A stretch of DNA of 21,449 nucleotides from a virus, in IMG/VR virus record IMGVR_UViG_3300021090_000119, positions 1 to 21,449 of that record; one strand, given 5' to 3'. The notes beneath the pieces were generated by a model, which saw only the letters and a list, made by a program, of their open reading frames with translations, was not told the origin of the DNA and searched no databases. Position numbers and translations under genes: made by a program. Shown one piece after another: positions 1-7,762 of the stretch (positions within the stretch are counted from its first letter, which is position 1; every line of letters begins with the position of its first letter).

Positions 1-2651
1 TAGCCATACGCGCGGGCTTCCTGCGGAGTCGAGACGATTTCGTCGACTAGATTGGTTTTGTGCTCCGTGTCGTAGCGCTGCACCGACTCGAGCAACTTTT
101 CGAATAGCGGTGCGCCCGGGCGGAGCTGTCGCGCGATCACAAGCCGCTCGCGCCCGTCTAGCACCTTATCCTCGAGATAGTGAAAACCCTCGTGGTCCGC
201 CACTGATAGCTCGTCTTTCGCGTTGAGTGCCAACGAGATCACGGACTTCAGCGTATTCGTGCGCGTGTAGCCGCCGATCGCTTCACCGGGTCCGGCTTGG
301 TAGAGGCGCACTTCGAGTTGCGGGTCCTCGCCGATCATGCCTTTCAGGTGCGCGATCAGCGCCTGTCCGTGCTCCGTCAACAAATTATCGCGCTGGTCGA
401 TAGCAGTCATGACGGCCGCGTTTGATGCGGTCGCGCGGGAGCCATCAAGATTCAGGAAAAACTCCGGGTTGAACGGGCGCCACTGCGCTGCGCCGGGGCC
501 ATATAGTTCGCCTTCTACACCGGTCATCACCGCGATCGCTTCCTGCCGGAGCGCGACGCTGATAGCCTCGGCTTCCTCGGGACTAGGCGCTCGAGCAAGT
601 CGGGCCACCAGGGTTTGTTCTGTAGCCGACTGGCGCACGGTGGACTCTTCTACGCCAAGAGGCTGCAATGCGGCGAGCACTTCCTCGACCGTCACGCCCT
701 TCCCGTCGTTCGTCGCGAGGCCAATATTCACCAAGACAGGCGCGCGTACATCGACGGCGAGCGCGGCGAGTTGAGCGGAAGCTCCCGCCTTCGAGTATAA
801 TGTCGGCGCGCTGCGCACGTCCGCAGCAACAGCCTGCGCGAACGTCTCGGCATCCTGCTTGTTCACCTTCCCGGCGAGCGCGCGGATCGCCGCGTCGTAG
901 ACGGCCTTCTCAGCGGCCTCGATCGTGGGCACCTGCGCGGCGGCTACGGCAGCACGCTTCAGTCCTTCGATGGCCGCGGGCTCGGTGCCTTGACGGAACG
1001 CAAGCCCCTGTCGATGCGTTTCGATCGACTGGGTCGCGACGCCTTCGATCACCTCGGCGCGGCGCTCGGGCGATACCTGTTTGAAGCGCTCGCGCGCCTG
1101 ACGCTCCTCCACGACCGCAACAGCGGGCTTCACCGGCGCGGCCTTCGCGGCGTTACGCAGGAGCTTTGCTTCGCGGCTCGAAACCAATGCCCCAACGGAC
1201 TGCTTCTGCCGGGCAACGGTCAGTTCGGCCGCAGTCGTGTCCTCGATAGGAGTCCGTTTAAACGCTCCCGACTCGGTGAATACCGGCTCGGTGGGCAGGG
1301 TCCGCTCCGGTGCCCGCGCGATCACCTCGGCAGACTCCTCAGAAGCGAACCGGTTGCGGATCTGCTGGGTCAAAACCCCAATTTGGGTATTCAACGCCCC
1401 AATTTGGGTATTCAGCGCCCGCGATTCATTCGCGATGGCACTCTTTACCCGGCGTTTGCCCTCGGGCAGTTTGAACTCTGCATCCAGTTCAATCCGATGA
1501 GCCGCAGCGGTCTCCTGTTGGGCCCGTAGAGCCTCTAGGGCTGCGTAGTCGGCATCCGCGGCCACAGGCGCCGCCCCACGGCGATAGTCGGGCTCAGTGG
1601 GCACACGAGGCGCCCCAGCGTCCGGCGCCACTGGGAGCGTGTCCACCACGGGAGGTACCCCAAGATCTCGGATATCAGGGAGGGCGCCTTCCGTCGACGT
1701 CAGGACCGGCAGCGGCACTTCCGCGGGCGGCGCGCTCACGATAGGCGGCTGTACACCCGTGATGGCCGGAGCCGGTTCCTGTACAGGCTGTTGCAACGTC
1801 CGCACGCCTCCAACAGCACCGCCGATCGTACCGCCCGCTACGGCGCCTATCGCCGCCGAGTTCAAGTAATCACTGATGGCCTCGGGAGTGTCCAGTGGTT
1901 GACCCGCGGCAGCCCGTTCGATCACCGCCTGCGTAGCCTCAGTCGTCGACTCGAGTGCGAGACCCGTCAGAGCGTCTCTTCCCGCACCCTTGAGAACTGC
2001 ACCCGCTCCAGCTTTACGTGGGGCACGAAGAGCAGCGTCCCCGACCAGCCCAAGCCGGCGAGCAGCCGCGTAGCCAGGTAGGATATCTAGCGCGCCGGCG
2101 GCAACACCACCGGCAACAGCGCGAAGCGCCGGATCTTCCACTTTAGATTCCACGGCCTCGGGGAAGATGCTCCCGGCTTCGATCCCGATAGAGGAAGCCG
2201 CAGCACCGCCGACCAGTCCCGCCTGTTTTACCATTTCGCGAGTAGCTTGCGCGGCGTAACGCTTCGCGACCAAGCCCGCTACACCCCGACCGAGTATGCC
2301 CCCACCCACCATCGTCAGGATCGACGGCAGGGCCGTCCCAAGGGCATACTTGGCGAAGTCGAAGGCTTCCCCAGGCGAAGAGACGTCCTCGACCCGCATC
2401 TGGTCTGGGGCTGTAGCTTGGAGAGTATCTTGTGCGGCTTGGAGGGCTTCTGCCTCAGCGACTTCCGCGCCTATCGCTCGAGCGCCGAGCGCCTGGACGC
2501 CGCGGGCCGCGGCCTTGACTCCCGCGATGCCTGTGCGCAGACCGCGCCGGAAAGGCCCGGGAGCGTTAGGGTCAGGAGCGAAGGGATCGAGACCTGCTAC
2601 CGGTTGGGAGAGGTCCAGCCCCGCGTTCGGCCCGAAAGGGTCAAGCGCCAT
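1..2651 (-). CDS. Large polyvalent virion protein with HExxH motif, partial (C-terminus beyond left edge)
   Basis: An open frame of at least 883 codons starts at the ATG at 2651, three bases after the stop of the 336-aa gene, and leaves the window without a stop. The N-terminus has two related motifs, LDPFGPN and LDPFAPDPN. Gly/Ala-rich hydrophobic segments follow at about residues 103-130, 145-163, 175-195 and 263-282. After a Pro-rich linker (about 285-340) comes a coiled-coil stretch with a 7-residue duplication near 411-430. An HEGFH motif sits at residues 820-824 (bases 180-194). An EARAYG segment about 54 residues later could give a third metal ligand. Proteins of this size and position in short-tailed phages are often ejected with the DNA. 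The hydrophobic segments suit membrane insertion and the HExxH suggests a zincin-like peptidase domain. Both roles are inferred. The Shine-Dalgarno signal is weak, so translational coupling to the gene before is likely. Confidence 0.85.
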   Translation of the reverse strand, partial: MALDPFGPNAGLDLSQPVAGLDPFAPDPNAPGPFRRGLRTGIAGVKAAARGVQALGARAIGAEVAEAEALQAAQDTLQATAPDQMRVEDVSSPGEAFDFAKYALGTALPSILTMVGGGILGRGVAGLVAKRYAAQATREMVKQAGLVGGAAASSIGIEAGSIFPEAVESKVEDPALRAVAGGVAAGALDILPGYAAARRLGLVGDAALRAPRKAGAGAVLKGAGRDALTGLALESTTEATQAVIERAAAGQPLDTPEAISDYLNSAAIGAVAGGTIGGAVGGVRTLQQPVQEPAPAITGVQPPIVSAPPAEVPLPVLTSTEGALPDIRDLGVPPVVDTLPVAPDAGAPRVPTEPDYRRGAAPVAADADYAALEALRAQQETAAAHRIELDAEFKLPEGKRRVKSAIANESRALNTQIGALNTQIGVLTQQIRNRFASEESAEVIARAPERTLPTEPVFTESGAFKRTPIEDTTAAELTVARQKQSVGALVSSREAKLLRNAAKAAPVKPAVAVVEERQARERFKQVSPERRAEVIEGVATQSIETHRQGLAFRQGTEPAAIEGLKRAAVAAAQVPTIEAAEKAVYDAAIRALAGKVNKQDAETFAQAVAADVRSAPTLYSKAGASAQLAALAVDVRAPVLVNIGLATNDGKGVTVEEVLAALQPLGVEESTVRQSATEQTLVARLARAPSPEEAEAISVALRQEAIAVMTGVEGELYGPGAAQWRPFNPEFFLNLDGSRATASNAAVMTAIDQRDNLLTEHGQALIAHLKGMIGEDPQLEVRLYQAGPGEAIGGYTRTNTLKSVISLALNAKDELSVADHEGFHYLEDKVLDGRERLVIARQLRPGAPLFEKLLESVQRYDTEHKTNLVDEIVSTPQEARAYG
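1376..1417 (-). repeat. Tandem 21-bp duplication inside the large polyvalent gene
   Basis: Two adjacent 21-bp units (1376-1396 and 1397-1417) differ at one base, tcaacg against tcagcg. On the minus strand they encode LNTQIGA followed by LNTQIGV, one heptad each. A third degenerate heptad, LTQQI, follows. The duplication therefore lengthens a predicted coiled coil by one heptad and keeps the reading frame. Confidence 0.9.
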
Positions 2652-2654
2652 AGG

Positions 2655-3665
2655 CTAGTCTACCAGTCGATAGCCGGGTAGTTTCGCGAGATCCGTGCGG
2701 ACCTGCGCGTCGGACTTGTAAGTTTTGTTCAGTTTCGCGCTAGCAACGGCCTCGGCCAAAGTGATATCCTGTACCGGTGGCGTCGGTATGACTCGCCGGG
2801 CCTTACCGGTACGCGCGTCGATCACAGTCACCGCGCCGGTCTTAACATCGGGCAGCGTAGTAGTGGACTCGCGGAACGGCACACCACCCCCACCTTGCGA
2901 GCTACCATGAAGAATTGCAGAAAGCTCTGCCGGAGTAGCTCCTTGCGCACGAGCTTCTTCTGCCAAGGCCAAACTCGCTTGCGTGATACCCAAGGCCGCA
3001 GCACCTCGTGCGGCGGTCCCTCGTGCGGCCAAGTTTGCAGCGGCGGCCTTCGCTTGTGCAGCCTTCAGTGCGTTGTCGCCGGAAACCTGCCGCAGTCTAA
3101 GTAGCGCTCCGGTAAAATCACCGGCAAAATTTCCCGTAGGGCGCGGCGCGGCAGGAACGGGTTGTCCGCGAACGTCAAAGTTCATCACGCGGCCCGTCAT
3201 ATTGTTGCGAAAGAAACCCGTGCCGCGAGGCGGTACGGCCAAGTTTTCCGGAGTAGCGAGTACTTCAGGTACAACGGGCTCGGCCGAGGGTGCGGCAGCG
3301 GGCGCTGCCACGGGCGCGGGTGCGGCAGCAAGCATCGTAGGCGCAGTAACGGGCATCGCACCAAATCCGGCTCGACCCTGCTCGACCGTCCCTTGAACTG
3401 TAGGACCGCCCGCAATCATATTCGCCGCGATATCAATGCCTCTTAAATAGCCTTCTCCGAGTAACAAACCCGCCCCTACCGGACCTGCCGCGCGCCCAAG
3501 CACCCGAGCGCCCCGGCCGAGTTTGCTCAACCAAGGTGGGACAGGTAGGGGGCGGTTATACCACGGAAGCGTACCAGCGCTCGCGGGGGCGGCAGGGACT
3601 GCCAGCGTAGGAGTCCCCGGGCCGCGCAAAAACTCATCAAGGTTGTATGGATTGTACTCAGCCAT
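2655..3665 (-). CDS. Ala/Pro-rich putative internal virion protein (336 aa)
   Basis: I do not recognise a named family. The ATG at 3665 lies three bases after the stop of the 406-aa gene, with GGAG upstream that overlaps that stop. The N-terminus (MAEYNPYNLDEFLRGPG) looks soluble. A Gly-rich stretch near residues 48-90 has hydrophobic character. Residues about 105-135 are a low-complexity Ala/Pro linker. Residues about 185-250 are Ala-rich and probably helical. The C-terminal 70 residues look folded, with a segment reading TGAVTVIDARTGKARRVIP. The gene lies between a coiled-coil protein and the very large polyvalent protein. This is where short-tailed phages often keep internal virion or ejection proteins, so that role is inferred from context only. 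Confidence 0.8.
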   Translation of the reverse strand: MAEYNPYNLDEFLRGPGTPTLAVPAAPASAGTLPWYNRPLPVPPWLSKLGRGARVLGRAAGPVGAGLLLGEGYLRGIDIAANMIAGGPTVQGTVEQGRAGFGAMPVTAPTMLAAAPAPVAAPAAAPSAEPVVPEVLATPENLAVPPRGTGFFRNNMTGRVMNFDVRGQPVPAAPRPTGNFAGDFTGALLRLRQVSGDNALKAAQAKAAAANLAARGTAARGAAALGITQASLALAEEARAQGATPAELSAILHGSSQGGGGVPFRESTTTLPDVKTGAVTVIDARTGKARRVIPTPPVQDITLAEAVASAKLNKTYKSDAQVRTDLAKLPGYRLVD

Positions 3666-3668
3666 GTG

Positions 3669-4889
3669 TTACTCCGTTGCCGATTGGACCGAAAGGGTGT
3701 TGAGCGAGCCCCACATAGCCGCTAGTGTAGAGAAAAATTGCGATGAGCCAAATTTTGCGGACTCCATCGCAAATTGCAAGCCCGTCATCGCGGCGGCCAA
3801 GCGGGCCTTCATCGTCTCCACAGTCAGCCGGGAAATGTCGATATTCTGCTGCGACGTAACTTCGATAACCTTCTGTTGTAGGGATGTACGGGCAATAAGC
3901 CCGTCAGTTATTGCGCGATTGCCGTCGATGTCTGCCCGGTAAAGATCCACTTGGAGTTTCAGCGGCTCAATCAACTGGCGCAAGTTCGCTTCGTATGCCG
4001 TGATCTGCCCGCGATAGAGTTCGATGGTCGCCGATGCTCGTGCGAGGTCAACTTGCACGCGTTGAAGTTGCACGTCAGAAGTAATCTTTGCCGCATCCAA
4101 GCGGAGTTTATAGCGCGCGAGGAGCGCGTTGTAGACTACGATTGCCAACTCTTGTGTCGCCTTTGCGACGTTGAGCGCACGCTCCTGTATCGAATTGTGG
4201 AACCCAAGTAGCACTGTCTCAAGTTGCCGGACCTGCTCAATGGTAAATTGCCGATTCGCCACGAAGCGCTTTGCTGCATCCACGAAGATCTCCCGCGATA
4301 CCGAGGACATCTTGTTCTGGAGATCTTGGTACGCCCGGTCAATCTGGATAGACAGTTCGCCGGGTGGGAGCGGGAACCCGCGTGCGGCCATAGTCCTACC
4401 GGCTTCGTCGATACGCATCAGCGCGCTCTCGGTCTCCCGGTCCCGCGTTCGTTGGTAGAGCGCGGCCTCATCGGCCGTGTCGATCCCGTAACCGCCGTTC
4501 GTCAGGTCAGCGAGGAGTTTAGCCTTCAGCGGGTCCAGCAAGGTCGAGACATAGGCCGCCTCGAAAAACGCGAAATTATCCGTTGGCGCCAACAGGTCAT
4601 CCGTCGGCAGGATAATATCCGCCGGTGTACTGAGGACGATACTGGGCACTTCGGGCGGGCCTGCACCGAGCGCAGGTATCGTGGGGCGCAGTCCACCGCC
4701 AACAACTGGAAAATCTACCGTTGGGACACTGGCGTAATTGAACGTCGCGGGGATGGAGGCAGCGAGATCAAAGCCCGTAAGCTCCGCGGAGGTCGCGATC
4801 GTTACCAGGAGGTTCAAGAAGGCGTTCGCATCCGACAGCGCCGTTGCTGCTGCTGCTTGCGCTGCCGTGATATTGCTGTCTACAGACAT
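3669..4889 (-). CDS. Helical putative virion protein (406 aa)
   Basis: The ATG at 4889 follows an 80-base gap, one of the larger gaps in the cluster, with a CGGAG element some 13 bases upstream. The first 30 residues are Ala-rich helix and residues about 55-110 are Pro-rich. Residues about 125-390 are almost entirely predicted helix and coiled coil, with charged heptads such as TIEQVRQLETVLLGF. There is no signal peptide or convincing membrane segment, although residues 370-395 are hydrophobic and Met/Phe-rich. No family is recognised. Its length, helical content and place just before the other two large Ala-rich proteins fit an internal virion or ejection protein. A tail-associated scaffold is an alternative. 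Confidence 0.82.
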   Translation of the reverse strand: MSVDSNITAAQAAAATALSDANAFLNLLVTIATSAELTGFDLAASIPATFNYASVPTVDFPVVGGGLRPTIPALGAGPPEVPSIVLSTPADIILPTDDLLAPTDNFAFFEAAYVSTLLDPLKAKLLADLTNGGYGIDTADEAALYQRTRDRETESALMRIDEAGRTMAARGFPLPPGELSIQIDRAYQDLQNKMSSVSREIFVDAAKRFVANRQFTIEQVRQLETVLLGFHNSIQERALNVAKATQELAIVVYNALLARYKLRLDAAKITSDVQLQRVQVDLARASATIELYRGQITAYEANLRQLIEPLKLQVDLYRADIDGNRAITDGLIARTSLQQKVIEVTSQQNIDISRLTVETMKARLAAAMTGLQFAMESAKFGSSQFFSTLAAMWGSLNTLSVQSATE

Positions 4890-4927
4890 ACTTTAAGCCT
4901 ACTCCGGGCTATAGTACTATGATGAGC

Positions 4928-4956
4928 ATTATACGTGACATTTTAGCGCGGGGGAA
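4928..4956 (-). promoter_or_regulatory. Candidate sigma70-type promoter before the 406-aa gene
   Basis: On the minus strand a perfect TATAAT (4933 to 4928) lies in the 80-base gap before the 406-aa gene. Seventeen bases upstream is TTCCCC, which matches only three of six positions of the -35 consensus. The start codon is about 40 bases downstream. The -10 box is good and the -35 is poor, so this is only a candidate. An activator or phage factor would probably be needed. Confidence 0.3.
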
Positions 4957-4971
4957 CCTGCACCGCGCGCT
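4945..4971 (-). other. Intergenic stem-loop after the 601-aa gene
   Basis: An inverted repeat begins at the stop of the 601-aa gene. Arms of AGCGCG and CGCGCT extend by two pairs past one mismatch, around a 9-base loop. No T-run follows on either strand, so it is not a classical intrinsic terminator. It overlaps the upstream part of the candidate promoter, so it could act as a boundary element between two late transcripts. Confidence 0.4.
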
Positions 4972-6775
4972 ATTCAAACCCAAGGATCATGGCAAACGGT
5001 GTTAGTTGAAAATTTGGACCTCCAACTACTCGGTTGAACGTGTCCGAAGATAGCGGGTCCGTTGGAGGAATAACCGGCACAACCAAGGTTGCCGGCACCA
5101 GGAGCGCAGCCCCTTCAGGCAGCACGCTGTAAACCCCCTCCGTGATGGTGATACCATACCGCCGAATCTCGTTCACCCCGGTATCGGTGTTGACTTCTCG
5201 GCCATAGAAAAAGGTGGGGGTAGTATATTCCCCGACCCCCCGTATAAGCGTGGCCCGCGTGACCCCTGCTCGAGAAGCAACAACCATCCAGGTGCCGAGC
5301 ACTTTGGTCAGAATATCTACCCTGGTGGGCGAAGCAGCAAACTGTATAACATACTGTCCGTCCTCTGTCAACCTGAACACGTCTGTGCCTACGACCCCAA
5401 GATCAGTTATAGTGCCTGTGTCATACAAAAACTGGTGGCCGGGCGAGGGCGGCAGTTTGGTATACAAAAAACGTAGCCCCGCGCCCGCCGTGTCCACAAC
5501 ATACCCCACCGTCATACTGCTCCCGTCTGCGTATGTCGTCGCGTCTACCTCGGCCCCGTTCACAAAGAGGCGTCGCCGGTCATGGGTATTGTTTCCCGCC
5601 CCAGTAACCTGTTTGGAATTACTAACCGCAACCACAGTGTTACCCCGGGCGGTCATGTGATGCTGCTCAATCTGAAACGGATTCACGCTGTCAAAGAACG
5701 ATTCGTCGTTCTCAACAGCTATTGCGTCGAACCCGCCGCGGGACGTTGCGGTCTTCGTCTCGTCATATATTATGGTGAACTCGCCCGGAGTGGGTCCGCT
5801 GCCCTGCCGAGTTATGTGCTTGGAATTTACCGCGACAGTGAGCTGGCGACTTTTCAGAGTAAAAAGTGTCTCCGGTCCAGAACCAACATCTCCCGTAAAC
5901 TCTGACTCCACCCACCCGTAGGTCAAGCTCGCCACGTTCGGCGCCAGAACGCTTGCCCCAGCCCTGATTATTATCGTTGGAACACCTGTGTCTATTGGCG
6001 TGTAACTGTTGGTTCTGTAGTCCGGCGACACACTCCACGTACTCAAGCCAATACTTTGTATCAACGGCTCGATATAAGTCTGCCAATCAAACTTGGTTGT
6101 AAGAACCTCATCCCCAGGTCCGGTTGGAGCCGGATTGGAACGCATGATCTCCAACGCCGCGTCGTCGAACAACTGGTCTATGAAGGTATTACCACCAGAC
6201 ACGCCTGCATACAAAACCCACCACGCCGCGCCATCCGGTGCCATGCCAGTCCGAAGCCCGTTCCTGGTGACCGCGTTAGCGATCACCTTCGTAGCCAGCA
6301 GCACACCATTGCGTACGTACGCATACGGTCCACCTTCGTCTGGTGCATTGGAGTTCAATACGTCTTGTCCAAGCCATGACTGCCCATCCTGCGAAAAGTA
6401 ATACCGTAGAAACGGCGACAAGTCCGCAAACGGGGGCGCATACGTAGGAGTATGTGGGTGGATAGGCAGCGGCGCAGTAGACACCACCCCAAGGCGCTCA
6501 AACATTCCGATTCGCGTTCGGGAAGGTGCCGTAAGCGAGAAGCGAGCAAAACCGAATGTGGGGCCGCCAGCCTCAATCCTAATCCAATCCCACCAGAGAT
6601 CGTTTCCGAGATCTAGCGCTTTTATCCAGATCTTGTCCGTCGAATTCACCCAAAAGTGCTTGCTAATGACACGCAAGCCGGCGGGCTTCATCCACGCCTT
6701 GAGTTGACGGAGTTTACTTAGGGCCAGGGCAAGGTACTTCTCCCCGCCCGGCTGAATGTCGACGATACGAGGCAC
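4970..6775 (-). CDS. Putative tail fibre or receptor-binding protein (601 aa)
   Basis: The start is a GTG at 6775 whose first base is the last base of the upstream TAG stop (TAGTG). This indicates translational coupling to the 305-aa fibre-like gene. A weak GGGTGA lies just upstream. After a helical N-terminus of about 30 residues the protein is rich in beta-type and aromatic sequence. Residues about 30-95 (LWWDWIRIEAGG, FGFARFSL) could be a jelly-roll-like module. From about 250 to 560 the pattern suggests repeated beta blades. There are no transmembrane segments and no catalytic signature I can name. Its place at the end of the tail module, after two fibre-like genes, makes receptor binding the best guess. 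No enzyme domain is claimed. Confidence 0.8.
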   Translation of the reverse strand: MPRIVDIQPGGEKYLALALSKLRQLKAWMKPAGLRVISKHFWVNSTDKIWIKALDLGNDLWWDWIRIEAGGPTFGFARFSLTAPSRTRIGMFERLGVVSTAPLPIHPHTPTYAPPFADLSPFLRYYFSQDGQSWLGQDVLNSNAPDEGGPYAYVRNGVLLATKVIANAVTRNGLRTGMAPDGAAWWVLYAGVSGGNTFIDQLFDDAALEIMRSNPAPTGPGDEVLTTKFDWQTYIEPLIQSIGLSTWSVSPDYRTNSYTPIDTGVPTIIIRAGASVLAPNVASLTYGWVESEFTGDVGSGPETLFTLKSRQLTVAVNSKHITRQGSGPTPGEFTIIYDETKTATSRGGFDAIAVENDESFFDSVNPFQIEQHHMTARGNTVVAVSNSKQVTGAGNNTHDRRRLFVNGAEVDATTYADGSSMTVGYVVDTAGAGLRFLYTKLPPSPGHQFLYDTGTITDLGVVGTDVFRLTEDGQYVIQFAASPTRVDILTKVLGTWMVVASRAGVTRATLIRGVGEYTTPTFFYGREVNTDTGVNEIRRYGITITEGVYSVLPEGAALLVPATLVVPVIPPTDPLSSDTFNRVVGGPNFQLTPFAMILGFE

Positions 6776-7692
6776 TACATCACCCGACGGCGGAGACCTG
6801 TCGGATAGGCGAGCACGTTCTCGATGACGAAGTCCGCGCCATTCTCGCCCTCAAGTTCATATTGCCAGTAGCGAGCCTTCGGGCCCTTGCCGATCGGGAC
6901 GCGGCGCTGTTGCATCCCATCGACGTGATTATGCACTAGGCGATACGTGCGTGTGCCTGTTGCGTCAACGATCGTGCGGAACAACACGTCGCCGTTGAAC
7001 TCGCCACCCACGTATAGTCGTGGCACGCGTTTCAAGTGGGTCTCACCGTAATCGGACTTGCCAGTGCGCGCCCGACCCGTGATAGGCAGCGCACCATCGA
7101 CCGCTTGCGTACCCAGCACCACGACGCCGGCGGGAGAGACACCAAGCACAAGGCCGTTGAAGAGCGCGTATGAGGTAAACTCGAAATCGTATTCTGTGAG
7201 GGCGTTCCTGCGGGTATTGAGTACCCAAGTGCGGAATGCTGCTGCGAGCGCAGGTGACAGTTCCGCCAGCAGTTGTATCGACGGTAAGTTAAACGCCGCG
7301 GAGAATTGCGTAGCAGAGATGAACTGTGCGACTAGTGCCAGCACCGGCAACTGCGGCGCCGCACTGAACAACTGCCCGGACAGTATCTGAGCAGAGAGTT
7401 GCGGGCCGGGGAGCAGAAAGCCCGCGCTGAGTAGCCCGTCTGAGCGGAGCGTGGCGACTGCGGAGACCGTGGGGAGTGAGAACACCGCCACCAGAGCATT
7501 TCCGGCTATAAGCGTGCCTTGAAACTCCGCCGCGGGCAGTGTAAACTCAGCCGCTATGTGTTGCCCAGGGGAAAAGGCCGCCGAGACGGTGATAACCGGT
7601 AGATTGAATTCCGCCCCTATCCCGATGAACACACCGGTCGCCGATAGCGTGACTACCGGCAGGTCAGGAATGGCAATGAAGTTAACGCCCAT
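6775..7692 (-). CDS. Fibre-like tail protein with seven 21-residue repeats (305 aa)
   Basis: Residues 5-150 consist of seven consecutive units of 20-21 residues with consensus x-x-A-x-F-x-L-P followed by alternating hydrophobic positions, for example IGAEFNLP, IAAEFTLP, LVAVFSLP and FSAAFNLP. This suggests a repetitive beta shaft or solenoid. Residues about 152-305 form a separate domain (TWVLNTRRNALTEYDFEF to YPTGLRRRV) that I recognise as recurring in phage and prophage tail-associated proteins, with motifs GKSDYGETHLKR and ARYWQYELEG. I infer a tail fibre or tail accessory protein, with the shaft first and a conserved beta domain last. The ATG at 7692 has only a weak Shine-Dalgarno. The gene is preceded by a 70-base gap with a strong hairpin and runs directly into the next start. 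Confidence 0.85.
   Translation of the reverse strand: MGVNFIAIPDLPVVTLSATGVFIGIGAEFNLPVITVSAAFSPGQHIAAEFTLPAAEFQGTLIAGNALVAVFSLPTVSAVATLRSDGLLSAGFLLPGPQLSAQILSGQLFSAAPQLPVLALVAQFISATQFSAAFNLPSIQLLAELSPALAAAFRTWVLNTRRNALTEYDFEFTSYALFNGLVLGVSPAGVVVLGTQAVDGALPITGRARTGKSDYGETHLKRVPRLYVGGEFNGDVLFRTIVDATGTRTYRLVHNHVDGMQQRRVPIGKGPKARYWQYELEGENGADFVIENVLAYPTGLRRRVM
7243..7680 (-). repeat. Seven-unit 21-residue protein repeat (coding)
   Basis: Units by residue of the 305-aa protein are 5-24, 25-45, 46-66, 67-87, 88-108, 109-129 and 130-150. The first is 20 residues and the rest are exactly 21. LP is invariant at unit positions 7-8 and Ala nearly so at position 3. Position 5 is Phe in five units and Pro in two. 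Position 14 is Ala or Gly. The DNA copies have diverged, so this is an old protein-level repeat kept by selection. Confidence 0.88.
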
Positions 7693-7712
7693 GCGCTGCT
7701 CTCAAGTAACAA

Positions 7713-7750
7713 CGCCGGCTACGCCAGATACACATCTGGCTGAGTCGGCG
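7713..7750 (-). other. Long intergenic stem-loop between two tail genes
   Basis: A perfect 7-bp stem GCCAGAT/ATCTGGC (7723-7729 and 7734-7740) closes a 4-base loop. It is flanked by outer arms (7713-7720 and 7743-7750) that pair at seven of eight positions across a 2x2 internal loop. It lies in the 70-base gap between the 262-aa and 305-aa genes. No clear U-run follows on the minus strand, so it may slow or stabilise the late mRNA rather than terminate it fully. Confidence 0.55.
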
Positions 7751-7762
7751 CTTAACGTCTTA

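Noticed and set aside
337-2681. Several plus-strand frames over the left end
   Set aside because: All lie antisense to one continuous minus-strand frame of at least 883 codons that has a convincing protein pattern.
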